NCBI GenBank assembly: GCA_028279875.1
Contig: JANQMU010000145.1
Coordinates: forward strand, 1 to 63,657
Source of the DNA: Rhizobiaceae bacterium
GTDB taxonomy: Bacteria; Pseudomonadota; Alphaproteobacteria; Rhizobiales; Rhizobiaceae
Reading direction: 5' to 3'
Length of the DNA stretch: 63,657 bases
Shown: piece after piece, positions 9,557 through 17,837 of the stretch
Numbering within the stretch: the first letter of the stretch is position 1
Layout: every line of letters starts with the position of its first letter
Program-made: the position numbers and the translations under genes
The notes under the pieces: generated by a model
Database searches by the model: none
What the model was told of the DNA's origin: nothing
Seen by the model: only the letters and a program-made list of their open reading frames with translations

Positions 9557-9919
9557 TTAGAACGGAATTGTGTCGTCGGTGGTTTCGTCCGGGATACCCG
9601 CGCGAAGTTCAGCGGGGCCAAAGCCCGTTTCATCATCGAGCGGGATAAAAACAGCGCAGGGCCAGATGCAGTGCTTTCCAACTTTCATGGCGCGGCGGTA
9701 GCGCTCTGCGTTTTCCTCAGATCCCAATTCCACCACGACGCAATAGCGCTCGACCAACCGCTGAAAGGCTTCCTCGCTGTCATCGCCACGGTCGCGGGCG
9801 TTCCGGGCCAGGATGCAGGCAAGCTCATAAGCCGGTAGCGGCCACCTGTCCGCCCTGGCCTGTTTAAGAAGATGTTCGGCTGCCTGAATGACCCGCCGTG
9901 CATGAAAGATGTATGTCAT
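9557..9919 (-). CDS. Hypothetical protein coupled to VirD4-like ATPase
   Basis: A 120-residue protein with a helical N-terminal half (residues 1-65) resembling a small helical-repeat fold and a C-terminal part ending DETTDDTIPF. The ATG at 9919 overlaps the TGA of the coupling-protein gene (ATGA), so translation is coupled and this start is well supported. Function unknown. Confidence 0.7.
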   Translation of the reverse strand: MTYIFHARRVIQAAEHLLKQARADRWPLPAYELACILARNARDRGDDSEEAFQRLVERYCVVVELGSEENAERYRRAMKVGKHCIWPCAVFIPLDDETGFGPAELRAGIPDETTDDTIPF

Positions 9920-11544
9920 TGCGCAAAGCTCCATCCCCACGGATAGCCCTCGATCCGTTTCGCGTAGCCAGACTTGTGTTGAGGCCAGTCTGACAGGTGC
10001 GAGGGTACCCGCTCCATGCGAACGGCTGCGGGGCGCCCGCCCGCGAGTACAACGCGGTGCGGATTGGGCTGATAGGGATTCGGAAAATAGCGCCCTGCCA
10101 GCTCTGGCCGCGTCCAGTAAGGATGTCGGTCAACGTAGAGCGGCGGCAAGTCAATCTCCGAGATGAATACGACTTGCTTTCCTGCGGGCATGGCCATGAT
10201 CTCGCCAGGTGTCATCAACAAACGCTGTTGCTTTTGTTGATGCTGACTGGCGAAAGCCTGCAACCGCGCATCCATAAACGCGCCTACGGGATCATCGCTG
10301 TCTAACGCCGCAAGAGCATGTCGTGCGCGTTCCCGGCGAGCTGTTTGCTGGCGCACAATGTCGTCAGCATCGATGGTCTGATATCCCAGCATGTCGTCGC
10401 TGATGAACTTGGCTGTCTCCGGGTCCCGAATGCCGAAAAACTGCCGTGTCTGCGCACTCGCCATAAACGAGGTGAGGCCTTCGGGCCCAAAGTGTTTTTT
10501 GGGCTGTCCGGTGTCCTGATAGTAAACGTCGGTGCGGATATTCAGGCCCGGTCCGTAGCTAAAAAGCTGTTTCAGAAGATCAAAGAACTTTAGTGCGTTA
10601 GCCTCGTCTACACCGAAATAGACGGGCGGTGATTCCGGCCTTCTGGACTTGTAGAGCTTGGCAACCATGAAATTCAGCCGGGTGAGCGGTGCCAGTCTTT
10701 CCATGTAATCTTCGGGAATGCACTGATAGACCACAGCAGGGCGTTCCGGGTCAGAGAGAATGGAAAGGGAGAAATCCGGCTCGCCGTCAAAGCTTTCGCG
10801 CACCTTTGGATCATTCAGGAAGGAAAGGGCCTGAACCAATGTGCTGATGGTCGGGCTGTATTCCTTAGGGGCCGAGGTGCGTTTGTAATGCATCTCCTCG
10901 GCGACTGCCTCGATGTCCGGATGGCTACACTGGCTCATTGCGGCAAGCAGCTCATCGGATCGGTCAGAATTTGCGCGCAGAATGTTGATGATGTCGTACA
11001 ATTCCGGCAGGGTAATTTTGCCGAATTTTAAGACCCACCAATAAATGATGAACTCGGCCCAGCCGCGCATCTGCTCCTTGAAAAAGGGCTGTTTGTCATC
11101 GTGTTTCGAAGGCAAGAGACTGAGCAGAATAGCCTGAATATCTGACATCAGCCGGGGGTTTTCCGGCGTCAGGATATCGAGCTGGTTGGTGGTATGGTTG
11201 GGAAGATCATGCAGGCCGTAATAATTCATCGCGTAGGCTTCACGCCCGAGATCAATTTGTGACCAGAACGATATCGCCGCATTCTCGCCCTTCGGGTCAT
11301 GGACAAGACCGCGCAGCGGGTGCCCCAGCATCCGGCGCGGTAAAATCAGATTGGGGAGTATGATGCTTCCTTTGCCGCTGCGCGAACCGGCAAAAACGAT
11401 CTTCGGGCCCTGGCTGTCGAGGCCCAACGGTGCATCTCCATCATAGGCAAAGCGAAGGCCCCGGTCCTCGATCAGTTCGGAACTGTGGATTTGATGGCTG
11501 CCACCAAAATGAGCTGAGCCGTATCGTTGATCATGGAAGTTCAT
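9916..11544 (-). CDS. VirD4/TraG-family type IV coupling ATPase, lacking membrane anchor
   Basis: A 542-residue P-loop ATPase of the type that brings relaxase-DNA complexes to a conjugation channel. Walker A is GSRSGKGS (about residues 53-60), and a DEAN Walker B box lies near residue 310. Unlike classical VirD4/TraG proteins there are no N-terminal transmembrane helices: the protein starts almost directly with the nucleotide-binding domain. Two small membrane proteins are encoded immediately upstream. Fits the relaxase and MobC at the other end of the element. Confidence 0.88.
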   Translation of the reverse strand: MNFHDQRYGSAHFGGSHQIHSSELIEDRGLRFAYDGDAPLGLDSQGPKIVFAGSRSGKGSIILPNLILPRRMLGHPLRGLVHDPKGENAAISFWSQIDLGREAYAMNYYGLHDLPNHTTNQLDILTPENPRLMSDIQAILLSLLPSKHDDKQPFFKEQMRGWAEFIIYWWVLKFGKITLPELYDIINILRANSDRSDELLAAMSQCSHPDIEAVAEEMHYKRTSAPKEYSPTISTLVQALSFLNDPKVRESFDGEPDFSLSILSDPERPAVVYQCIPEDYMERLAPLTRLNFMVAKLYKSRRPESPPVYFGVDEANALKFFDLLKQLFSYGPGLNIRTDVYYQDTGQPKKHFGPEGLTSFMASAQTRQFFGIRDPETAKFISDDMLGYQTIDADDIVRQQTARRERARHALAALDSDDPVGAFMDARLQAFASQHQQKQQRLLMTPGEIMAMPAGKQVVFISEIDLPPLYVDRHPYWTRPELAGRYFPNPYQPNPHRVVLAGGRPAAVRMERVPSHLSDWPQHKSGYAKRIEGYPWGWSFAQ

Positions 11545-11665
11545 CGGGTTCCTGCTTCAGGATGTCGAGCGGGTTCTTGGTGGGTTCGGGTAGCTCGCCT
11601 TGCAGGCCGAACGGGTTCCCGGGGTGGGCTTTTCGCCTTAGTGAGCGAATGGACACTGCCGCCAT
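11531..11665 (-). CDS. 44-residue ORF overlapping the coupling-protein start
   Basis: ATG at 11665 preceded by a good ribosome site (AAAGGTGAG). The product is a 44-residue Arg- and Pro-rich peptide starting MAAVSIRSLRRKAHP. Its stop lies 14 bp inside the coupling-protein gene, a typical coupling arrangement. Probably real or a translational leader. Not recognised. Confidence 0.5.
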   Translation of the reverse strand: MAAVSIRSLRRKAHPGNPFGLQGELPEPTKNPLDILKQEPDELP

Positions 11666-11687
11666 CTCACCTTTGGGGTCACATATG

Positions 11688-11718
11688 ACCCAGCCCGAAG
11701 TGAGTTTTCGGGCTGGGT
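11688..11718. terminator. 12-bp perfect hairpin between small ORFs
   Basis: ACCCAGCCCGAA (11688-11699) pairs perfectly with TTCGGGCTGGGT (11707-11718) across a 7-base loop. It sits between the 50-residue membrane ORF and the 44-residue ORF, so it could act as a partial terminator, attenuator or mRNA processing barrier. No strong T-run follows on the minus strand. Confidence 0.55.
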
Positions 11719-11730
11719 TGTTTCAATCAG

Positions 11731-11883
11731 TCATTTGTCACCGACGTAAGCGCCGATCAGGCCCAGGATGACGAAGCCCCAAAAAATGAGACCGAAAATC
11801 ATGCCCCAATCCGTCTTCTTCGGGACCTTTTTGTAACGCTGCACGGTCACGGTCGGACCGACTTTCTGATACTTATCTGCCAT
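11731..11883 (-). CDS. 50-residue single-pass membrane protein
   Basis: MADKYQKVGPTVTVQRYKK forms a basic N-terminal half, followed by a hydrophobic helix at about residues 28-46 (GMIFGLIFWGFVILGLIGAY) and a short C-terminus. It lies between a 100-residue membrane protein and the coupling ATPase on the same strand. It may contribute a membrane anchor to the soluble ATPase (inference). Confidence 0.65.
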   Translation of the reverse strand: MADKYQKVGPTVTVQRYKKVPKKTDWGMIFGLIFWGFVILGLIGAYVGDK

Positions 11884-11948
11884 ATGCTTTTCCTTTCATC
11901 AGGGGGTAGGCGGTAATCCCTTCGTCGGGATCACCGGCGGGTATGCGG

Positions 11949-12251
11949 TCACACAAAGCGCGTGGCCGCGATGACGGCGGCTGATACAAATGCCGTAACC
12001 AGCGTCATCCTCAGTAGGAAGAAAATCATCGGGTACAGGGTGATATGCAGGCCCCAGTACAGCAAAACCGCAATGTCGCGGTCATACAGGCGGATCAAAG
12101 CCTCACCGATCGGGTCAGCGATAAACGCCCAGATAAAGGGGACTGCGAAGACAGTGGAAAAGCCGGCGGCCAGAGTGGCGAAGGCTTTGGCACTGCCCAT
12201 GAACGTGCCCTTGTTTTGCTGCCGGACATCTTCAGGCAAGAAATTGCGCAT
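11949..12251 (-). CDS. Small two-helix membrane protein
   Basis: A 100-residue protein with hydrophobic segments at about 26-45 and 71-97 separated by a short charged loop. First gene of the minus-strand operon leading to the coupling ATPase and recombinase, and directly downstream of the operator-studded promoter at 12446-12491. No family recognised; a membrane partner of the coupling ATPase is a reasonable guess. Confidence 0.65.
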   Translation of the reverse strand: MRNFLPEDVRQQNKGTFMGSAKAFATLAAGFSTVFAVPFIWAFIADPIGEALIRLYDRDIAVLLYWGLHITLYPMIFFLLRMTLVTAFVSAAVIAATRFV

Positions 12252-12445
12252 GACTGTCGTCTCCTTTCATCTTCCGGGCTGTCGTCAGACAAGCCTCTTC
12301 CGTTCGCCCGGAATTGAGCGCGAGTTTTCCCGTTCGCTCCGATGGGAGCGGTTCAGGGGTTTTCGGTTTTGGTTTCTTTGGTTACGCCGTACGCGCCGGG
12401 CGTCATTGCCTAGCGCAGATCAACACGAGCGCCGCCTTGTCATTC

Positions 12446-12491
12446 AACATATGAGCTAATATTGGTTCTGTCAATGAGCTAATTTTGGTTC
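12446..12491 (-). promoter_or_regulatory. Sigma70-like promoter with two tandem operators
   Basis: On the minus strand TTGACA (12469-12474) and TATGTT (12446-12451) are spaced by exactly 17 bp. An 18-bp direct repeat with core GAACCAAWATTAGCTCAT occurs twice, at 12474-12491 upstream of the -35 box and at 12451-12468 filling the spacer. A repressor bound to the second copy would block polymerase directly. It points at the operon starting at 12251. Confidence 0.7.
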
Positions 12492-12497
12492 AATCGT

Positions 12498-13253
12498 TCA
12501 CAGCTCTGTGAGGTCAAGCGCTTGCATGGCTGACCTGACCGTGGCGACGGTCACTCCATCATGAGCGGCTTCGAGATTTTGAACGGTGCGTCTACTCTGC
12601 TTGCCCATGGCTTTCGCCAAGTCAAGTTGGCTCCAACCCTTCGCTTCTCGGGCAGTACGGATGCGGCTCGCAATCTCTTCTGGTGACGCTTGCAGGTAGA
12701 AAACAGCCGAAACTCTTGTTTTTTCTTCTTTCACAGGTTCGCCCGCTCCTTTTTCGGGCAAACCCTCTACAATTCGCTTATAACTACCGTCTAAGTATTG
12801 ATACCTATTTTTGAATCCTTTTGCACGAATTTTGCTAATCTTATCAAATTTCTTAAATAATGCTGCTCGTCCACACCGCATCATATAGTCAAGAACAGCA
12901 GCCGCTGCCTCAAATCCTTGTGCAGCGGAGGCGGAAAGAAGAGCACTTGCCCTAATCGGATCTTCGGGATAATCCGAGAGGCCTCTCAGACACAAGATGG
13001 CTGTCATATACTGTGCTCGGCCATGGCCTCGTGCTGCTGCTCGTTCAAGATAATTGAATGCTTTAGCATAGTCAGACTCACTGGCCTTTGGCCCGAGATA
13101 GTACGCTCCGCAAAGGTACAATGCTCTGGTGTCGCCAGCCTCAGCTTGCTTTGCTATCCTCTCGAAAGGCACCAATTCAAGCACCTCAGCTTCTTGCGGC
13201 TCAAGCTCTGCAGGAACAATGTCAATTAGGTTCAGAGCGGTGTCCCGCGCCAT
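12498..13253 (-). CDS. Sel1-like repeat protein with C-terminal XRE helix-turn-helix
   Basis: A 251-residue protein. Residues about 35-125 contain Sel1/TPR-like helical repeats (ALYLCGAYYLG, YLERAAARGHGRAQYM, LLSASAAQGFEAA). After a charged linker, residues about 192-250 form an XRE-type helix-turn-helix (IRTAREAKGWSQLDLAKAMG). The order, repeats first and DNA binding last, is unusual. Its 3' end is next to the tandem operators at 12446-12491, so it is one candidate regulator of that promoter. Confidence 0.7.
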   Translation of the reverse strand: MARDTALNLIDIVPAELEPQEAEVLELVPFERIAKQAEAGDTRALYLCGAYYLGPKASESDYAKAFNYLERAAARGHGRAQYMTAILCLRGLSDYPEDPIRASALLSASAAQGFEAAAAVLDYMMRCGRAALFKKFDKISKIRAKGFKNRYQYLDGSYKRIVEGLPEKGAGEPVKEEKTRVSAVFYLQASPEEIASRIRTAREAKGWSQLDLAKAMGKQSRRTVQNLEAAHDGVTVATVRSAMQALDLTEL

Positions 13254-13619
13254 TCGCTTGACTCCAATCGTTGTCGTAATGTCCTGGCCTTACCAGCCGA
13301 TGGAAGGAGCGTCGATCACCCCAAACGACAAATAGCATATACGCTCTCTCTCTACGGCGCCAATGTGCCGACCATTCCGCAAGCTGTGTGTATAGCTGCT
13401 AACCATGCCTAAATCCCCTTCCAAAAATCTTAAATCCTGTCTGTGCGCGAAACGTGCTCACAGACCAACCAAATGGCAAAAACCGCGTATTCGATTTGCG
13501 GTCAATTTCTCACTCATCTTTTTGATTGCTGGAAGGTGAGGCCGATGCAATCCGCGAGGCGTTGCGGCTGAGTAGAAGGAACACTGGCTTACAGCCCATT
13601 GCCGTTGCGCACCGCCACT
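13254..13619. other. Intergenic region, no gene seen
   Basis: About 370 bp between the Sel1-HTH gene and the small XRE regulator. No convincing ORF, tRNA or strong hairpin was seen. It must hold the promoter of the Sel1-HTH gene (minus strand). Confidence 0.5.
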
Positions 13620-13862
13620 TCAATCAAACGCACAGAAAAAATACCGTATCGGCACCTTGAGCACCTTGGAAAACTGCCATAGTCGCGTAGCCGGGATGCG
13701 GTTAATGCCTTTCTCATATTTCTGAATTTGCTGGAAACTGACTCCGACTCCATCCGCGAGGTCTTGCAGTGTCCACCCGCATTTCCGCCGCACTTTCCGC
13801 AGCCGCGCACCGAGGATGATATCATGATGGTCAATGCGCCGGTTGTTTTTCCTCTGGTTCAC
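13620..13862 (-). CDS. Small XRE-family transcriptional regulator
   Basis: An 80-residue single-domain helix-turn-helix protein: LGARLRKVRRKCGWTLQDLA, then VGVSFQQIQKYEKG as the recognition region. Typical of phage/element repressors. Lies 20 bp after the tyrosine integrase gene on the same strand, so it may regulate integrase through the TGCTAAC sites upstream at 14645-14736 (inference). Confidence 0.85.
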   Translation of the reverse strand: MNQRKNNRRIDHHDIILGARLRKVRRKCGWTLQDLADGVGVSFQQIQKYEKGINRIPATRLWQFSKVLKVPIRYFFCAFD

Positions 13863-13882
13863 GTGCTCCCTTTCTTCTGGAA

Positions 13883-14491
13883 TTATATCTCATTGCCATA
13901 GAGCCGCTGAATCTCGTCTTCCTGAATACAAAGGTATTCGAGCGTCTGCCGCTCGCTGGAATGGCCGAAGGCCTTGGTGAGCAGCGATAGCGGCTCATTG
14001 AAACGTATCCGTTGCTGATACCCCCAGGTCTTGCGCAGCGAATGCGAGCCGAACCGCCCGGCAATTTCCAGCCGGATGCACCATTTTTTGACCAGCCGGG
14101 TCACACTCGGCACTTTAAGCGCCGCTTTGGTCTTGCAGGACCAGAACAAGGGCGCATCGGGATCATTGACCGGGATAGCGGCAATGCCGATGCGCAGGGC
14201 TTCCGCCGCCGTGGCGTTGATGGTGACAGGGCGTATCTTGCCAGTCTTCGGCTCTTTGAGCTCGAAATAGCTGCCTTCGCGCAGATGCGCCACATCGCGC
14301 CGCCGGATCGAAAGCAGTTCGCCAGCCCTGAAACTGGTATTGATTGCGAAGACGAACAGGCAGAAATTGCGCGGTTCGTCAGCCAGCATATCTTTGATGC
14401 GCTGGATATCGCCGGGGCTGCGGATCGGCCCGACCTTGATCGTCGAGCCTTTCTTCGGGTGGTTGGGATTGCGCGAACCTTTTGAATTCAT
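13883..14491 (-). CDS. Tyrosine-type site-specific integrase (short)
   Basis: A 202-residue protein consisting essentially of the catalytic domain of XerC/D-like recombinases. Visible are the first Arg in FRAGELLSIRRRDV, HSLRKTWGY (HxxR), GHSSERQTLEYL with the His and the nucleophile Tyr. The N-terminal arm/core-binding domain is very short. ATG at 14491 (MNSKGSRNPNHPKK) chosen over the upstream AT-rich extension. It is in the middle of the element, so it may not mediate integration; it could resolve replicons or invert DNA. Confidence 0.85.
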   Translation of the reverse strand: MNSKGSRNPNHPKKGSTIKVGPIRSPGDIQRIKDMLADEPRNFCLFVFAINTSFRAGELLSIRRRDVAHLREGSYFELKEPKTGKIRPVTINATAAEALRIGIAAIPVNDPDAPLFWSCKTKAALKVPSVTRLVKKWCIRLEIAGRFGSHSLRKTWGYQQRIRFNEPLSLLTKAFGHSSERQTLEYLCIQEDEIQRLYGNEI

Positions 14492-14797
14492 GAGCAAAAC
14501 CACACAGCGCCAATGCCAACTTTTATGCAGAAGTTGGGATGTGTCGAATTTCCTTTTCTTATCAAAGGTTTCCCGGCTTCCGGGGCATGCCGCAAATATC
14601 GCATAATCATCCGTAAATATCAATAAATTCAATATAATATAATTAATGCTAACTTCTGCATAATTGTTAGCATTTCGCATAGCTGTACTTGTTTATATTG
14701 TCAATATATTTGAAATAAACGGTGCTATATGCTAACAATAGCGCGAGAAAATCATAGAGGGTGTGTTCGATGTCACAGCGAATAGGACCGAACACAG
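14492..14797. promoter_or_regulatory. AT-rich divergent control region with three TGCTAAC sites
   Basis: Between the divergent integrase (minus) and a secreted protein (plus). AATGCTAAC (14645-14653) and GTTAGCATT (14666-14674) form a perfect 9-bp inverted repeat with a 12-base spacer, and a third copy ATGCTAAC lies at 14729-14736. The AT-rich context suggests overlapping divergent promoters controlled by one repressor. Confidence 0.65.
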
Positions 14798-15292
14798 ATG
14801 AAATCGGGAGCATTAGGAAACAAATTTCTAAGCGGGGTAGCAGGCGCAGTCATGACCGTTGCGGCTGCATTGCCTGGCGGCGCATATGCTGGCGACTCTC
14901 CGGAGGTCGACCTTAGCTGCCCGGCAGAGATTACCGTACCGTGTGGCAACCTTCGCGGTGCCCGTGGTGAAGTTGTGCGCACAGCGGTTGCAAGGGCATC
15001 CGTGGGTGACCGCATTGTCCTCATTCACTACGGGGACGATCAGGATGTCATTGATAATGCCGAGCGAGTCATCCGCCATTTCATAAAACACGGTAAGACC
15101 GCAGCGCTGGCGCTGGCCGATCCAGAAGAACCGGGGGAAGAGAGTTTCCAGGTCTATATTGACGCGCTGCCCATCACGGTGAAGTTTGCCGCCATGACCG
15201 ATCCAGTGAAGCTAGGGGAAGTCCTGAACGCGGCGATTGTCCGCTCTGCTGAAGTAACTGCTATGGCACCAACGCCGCCGCAGGGCGGTTAG
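14798..15292 (+). CDS. Hypothetical exported protein
   Basis: A 164-residue protein with an N-terminal signal-like segment (basic start, hydrophobic AGAVMTVAAALPGGAYA near residues 14-30), then a mature domain with two cysteines (CPAEITVPC) that may form a disulphide. Not recognised. Oriented away from the integrase and convergent, with a 4-bp overlap, with the next gene. Confidence 0.65.
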   Translation: MKSGALGNKFLSGVAGAVMTVAAALPGGAYAGDSPEVDLSCPAEITVPCGNLRGARGEVVRTAVARASVGDRIVLIHYGDDQDVIDNAERVIRHFIKHGKTAALALADPEEPGEESFQVYIDALPITVKFAAMTDPVKLGEVLNAAIVRSAEVTAMAPTPPQGG

Positions 15293-16365
15293 CCAAGATC
15301 GAGTTTTTCACCTGAAATTGTATGCACAGAATCTGTGGCTATGTTCGCATCTGGTGAGATTTGCTTCGGGTCTTTGGGCGCGGCAACGGGTGCAAACAAA
15401 CCTGATAGCTGAACGGTTCCATCCTGAGGTTGGTCAACATAGGCACTCGCCGCTGAACCGAAACCAGTGAGCGGAACCGTATCCGGACTGGTAGGCTGCA
15501 CCTCTGGCGGGCCGGATGATTGATCTCCAAAAACCTGATGGGAGTACCCTTGCGTTAACTCCTGATCAAACTCGTTGTAACCCCGCAGTTTTTCGGTTTC
15601 AGCGGCAGTATCTTTGTTCATGTAGGCTGTCGCACGATCCAGTTCCTTGGGCCGTGCCTGTTGAATCTCCTCAATGGTGAGTTCCCCGGCTTCGGCGCGC
15701 CGAACCAGGTCGGACGCCTTGTCGATGGTTGCCAGGAGTTCACCTTGCTGCAAAAGCAATGCCGCGTGCACGGCATCCGCATCCGTACGGTCAACCTTCT
15801 TACCTGCCCGGCGTTCATACTCACGGAGTTCGCGCTCCATATCAGCGTTGCGAAGCCGTCCGTCCGCATCGGTTTCAAAATCGCCGCTTTCGAGATATTC
15901 GGTGATTGCCTCCGCACGCTGGCCGAGCTCTCCAATCTGCCGGTTCAGCGCATCGATATGATTCTGGAGCGCCTGGTGCATCACCATGTCGTCGAGGACC
16001 TTTTGATAAAAGCGCCTGTTCTTCTCCGCGGCTGATTCCTGGCCTGCGGCTTTGTTGACCGTACGGCTCCTGTAGCCTAACGCCAGGGCGCTGTCGCCAA
16101 ATCCGTCCTTCATGGCGTAATCGTGAAGCTTCTTTTCGAAGTCCTGTCTGTGCTCCCGGACCAATTCAGCTTTCTCGGGATCGACGCCTTCCAGATAATG
16201 CAGCCAGCCCTCGATGCCCTCAAAAAGGGCCTCGATCTCGGCATTATCCTCATAACCATGCGCCACCAGGTTTGATCTGATCAGCGGTTGAAGGCCGTCA
16301 GCATTGAACACGGCAGTCCTGCTACCCGCCCCAAAAAGCACTGATTGCTGCTCATTGACAGCCAT
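15289..16365 (-). CDS. Hypothetical coiled-coil protein
   Basis: A 358-residue hydrophilic protein, largely helical, with long Glu/Lys/Arg/Gln-rich stretches at about 120-275 predicted to form coiled coils, and a Pro/Ser/Asp-rich disordered C-terminus. No family recognised. The upstream 190 bp (16366-16552) is very AT-rich and likely carries its promoter. Confidence 0.65.
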   Translation of the reverse strand: MAVNEQQSVLFGAGSRTAVFNADGLQPLIRSNLVAHGYEDNAEIEALFEGIEGWLHYLEGVDPEKAELVREHRQDFEKKLHDYAMKDGFGDSALALGYRSRTVNKAAGQESAAEKNRRFYQKVLDDMVMHQALQNHIDALNRQIGELGQRAEAITEYLESGDFETDADGRLRNADMERELREYERRAGKKVDRTDADAVHAALLLQQGELLATIDKASDLVRRAEAGELTIEEIQQARPKELDRATAYMNKDTAAETEKLRGYNEFDQELTQGYSHQVFGDQSSGPPEVQPTSPDTVPLTGFGSAASAYVDQPQDGTVQLSGLFAPVAAPKDPKQISPDANIATDSVHTISGEKLDLG

Positions 16366-16552
16366 AATCCCCTCTTCCCGTAACTACACGGCTTAAGCCG
16401 CTTATTTGTTGTTTGTTGCGTATATCCTAAATAATATAGTTTAAAATATAATTAATTATGGAAAATAATTAGTATTATCAGTACTTTCTACAGAATATCC
16501 ATCCGATCTATACGCACGCTTAATTTTGCACGGGATTTAGGACAAATGCCGC

Positions 16553-17182
16553 CTATTCGGCAGGTGCGTCAGGAAGGCGGGCATAGTGAAAGAGCACGAA
16601 ACTGATGTGTGTGTGACGTGCGCTACGTGTATTGCCCGATAGCCATCTTTCAACTGTTGTCCTATTCAGACCATCCGGTTTGCCATCACAAAACCGGAGC
16701 AAACGCCCTGGACTAACCCGCGTGCGCCGGACTTCGCTATGGAGTTCATAATAGGTTTCTTCGGATATCAGAACGAAAACGCCAAGGCGTCCCCGCATCC
16801 TATTTTGAATCGGTCGGTAGGGCGTCGGAGGTGAAATATTCTGAGCAATGAGATCAGGGGGGATTTGCTCTAATGCAATCTCTATTGGATCAACATGCGC
16901 GGGCTTCTTCCTGAGACTGACGCCGAGACGGACTTGCGTTACTTGCTTGACCAGTTCGTCGGATTTGGCCTTCTGAAGTTGCAGAAAATCCCAGTGCTTC
17001 TTTCGGATGGTCCGATCGCACCTTGAATCCATCCCGATAATTGCATGGATGCGGCGCTGGGTTAGGTCAGATGGAACGTTCTTCAAATCTAGGATATTGC
17101 AAGGTATGCCCGACCAGATTTCGCGGACTTCTTTGCGCATTTCATTAGTGAGTTTTATCCTTTTGACTTTGCTTTTCGGCAT
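16553..17182 (-). CDS. Hypothetical basic protein, possible DNA-binding
   Basis: A 209-residue, Arg/Lys-rich protein. The C-terminal part (GLNRTTVERWLSGNTRSARH) resembles a helix-turn-helix recognition helix, and the N-terminus is strongly basic (MPKSKVKRIKLTNEMRKEVR). No family recognised; the DNA-binding reading is inference. Confidence 0.6.
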   Translation of the reverse strand: MPKSKVKRIKLTNEMRKEVREIWSGIPCNILDLKNVPSDLTQRRIHAIIGMDSRCDRTIRKKHWDFLQLQKAKSDELVKQVTQVRLGVSLRKKPAHVDPIEIALEQIPPDLIAQNISPPTPYRPIQNRMRGRLGVFVLISEETYYELHSEVRRTRVSPGRLLRFCDGKPDGLNRTTVERWLSGNTRSARHTHISFVLFHYARLPDAPAE

Positions 17183-17299
17183 CGAGTGTTAGCAACCAGC
17201 GATTGGGCAATCAGGTTCTTCGGTTGATGATATGAACGAACAACCGGCGAGCAATGAAACTGCGTATTCGCCATCACAAAATCCTGTGGGCAGTTTCAC

Positions 17300-17638
17300 C
17301 TATGGCGGCTCATCACCAAGCAAAACGCTGTGCCATGTCTGGATGCGTTTGACCTTGCCCGGACGCCTGATAACAAGGTGTCCGTAATCAGCATCGGACG
17401 GCCCGTGCAGATTTACATGCACATAGTCGATCTTGCCGCATTTCGAGCACGGGAACAGCGGCGCATCTGCGGGCCTGTCCGGGGCAACAACCGTCATCAG
17501 GTCACTCGCCAGAAAATTAAGCGTGCGGCGGCAAAGATGGCAGTGCATGATAATGATCTGGCCGGTGCGGGCCGCGTCCTTCAGACGGTGCAACGGCCTT
17601 GCCGGGTGCCTGTGATATTTCTGGAATGTCTCGGGCAT
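17300..17638 (-). CDS. Small CxxC zinc-ribbon-like protein
   Basis: A 112-residue protein with CHLC (about 33-36) and CSKC (about 64-67), a plausible four-cysteine zinc ribbon, followed by a beta-rich segment. Function unknown. Same strand as, and just downstream of, the short resolvase and a weak 63-codon ORF. Confidence 0.6.
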   Translation of the reverse strand: MPETFQKYHRHPARPLHRLKDAARTGQIIIMHCHLCRRTLNFLASDLMTVVAPDRPADAPLFPCSKCGKIDYVHVNLHGPSDADYGHLVIRRPGKVKRIQTWHSVLLGDEPP

Positions 17639-17645
17639 GTATCCT

Positions 17646-17837
17646 TCATTCCGGCTGATTCAGCGATTGGAACAAAAAGAGAACATGCCATGGCTGGCCG
17701 GGATGCGCAACGTATTCCCGGTTGCGGCATTTCAGGACGGTGGTGGAGACAACTACACTGACGCTGTGATAGTCGAAAACAAAATCTGGACGGATGTAGA
17801 CGACTTCAAAACCGATGCCGTGGTGGTCTAAGCCCAC
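17646..17837 (-). CDS. Weak small ORF between resolvase and zinc-ribbon gene
   Basis: A 63-residue ORF with GTG start at 17837, overlapping the resolvase stop by 10 bp and ending 7 bp before the zinc-ribbon gene. The tight spacing favours it, but the composition gives no family signal, and an opposite-strand ORF covers the same bases. Low confidence. Confidence 0.3.
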   Translation of the reverse strand: MGLDHHGIGFEVVYIRPDFVFDYHSVSVVVSTTVLKCRNREYVAHPGQPWHVLFLFQSLNQPE

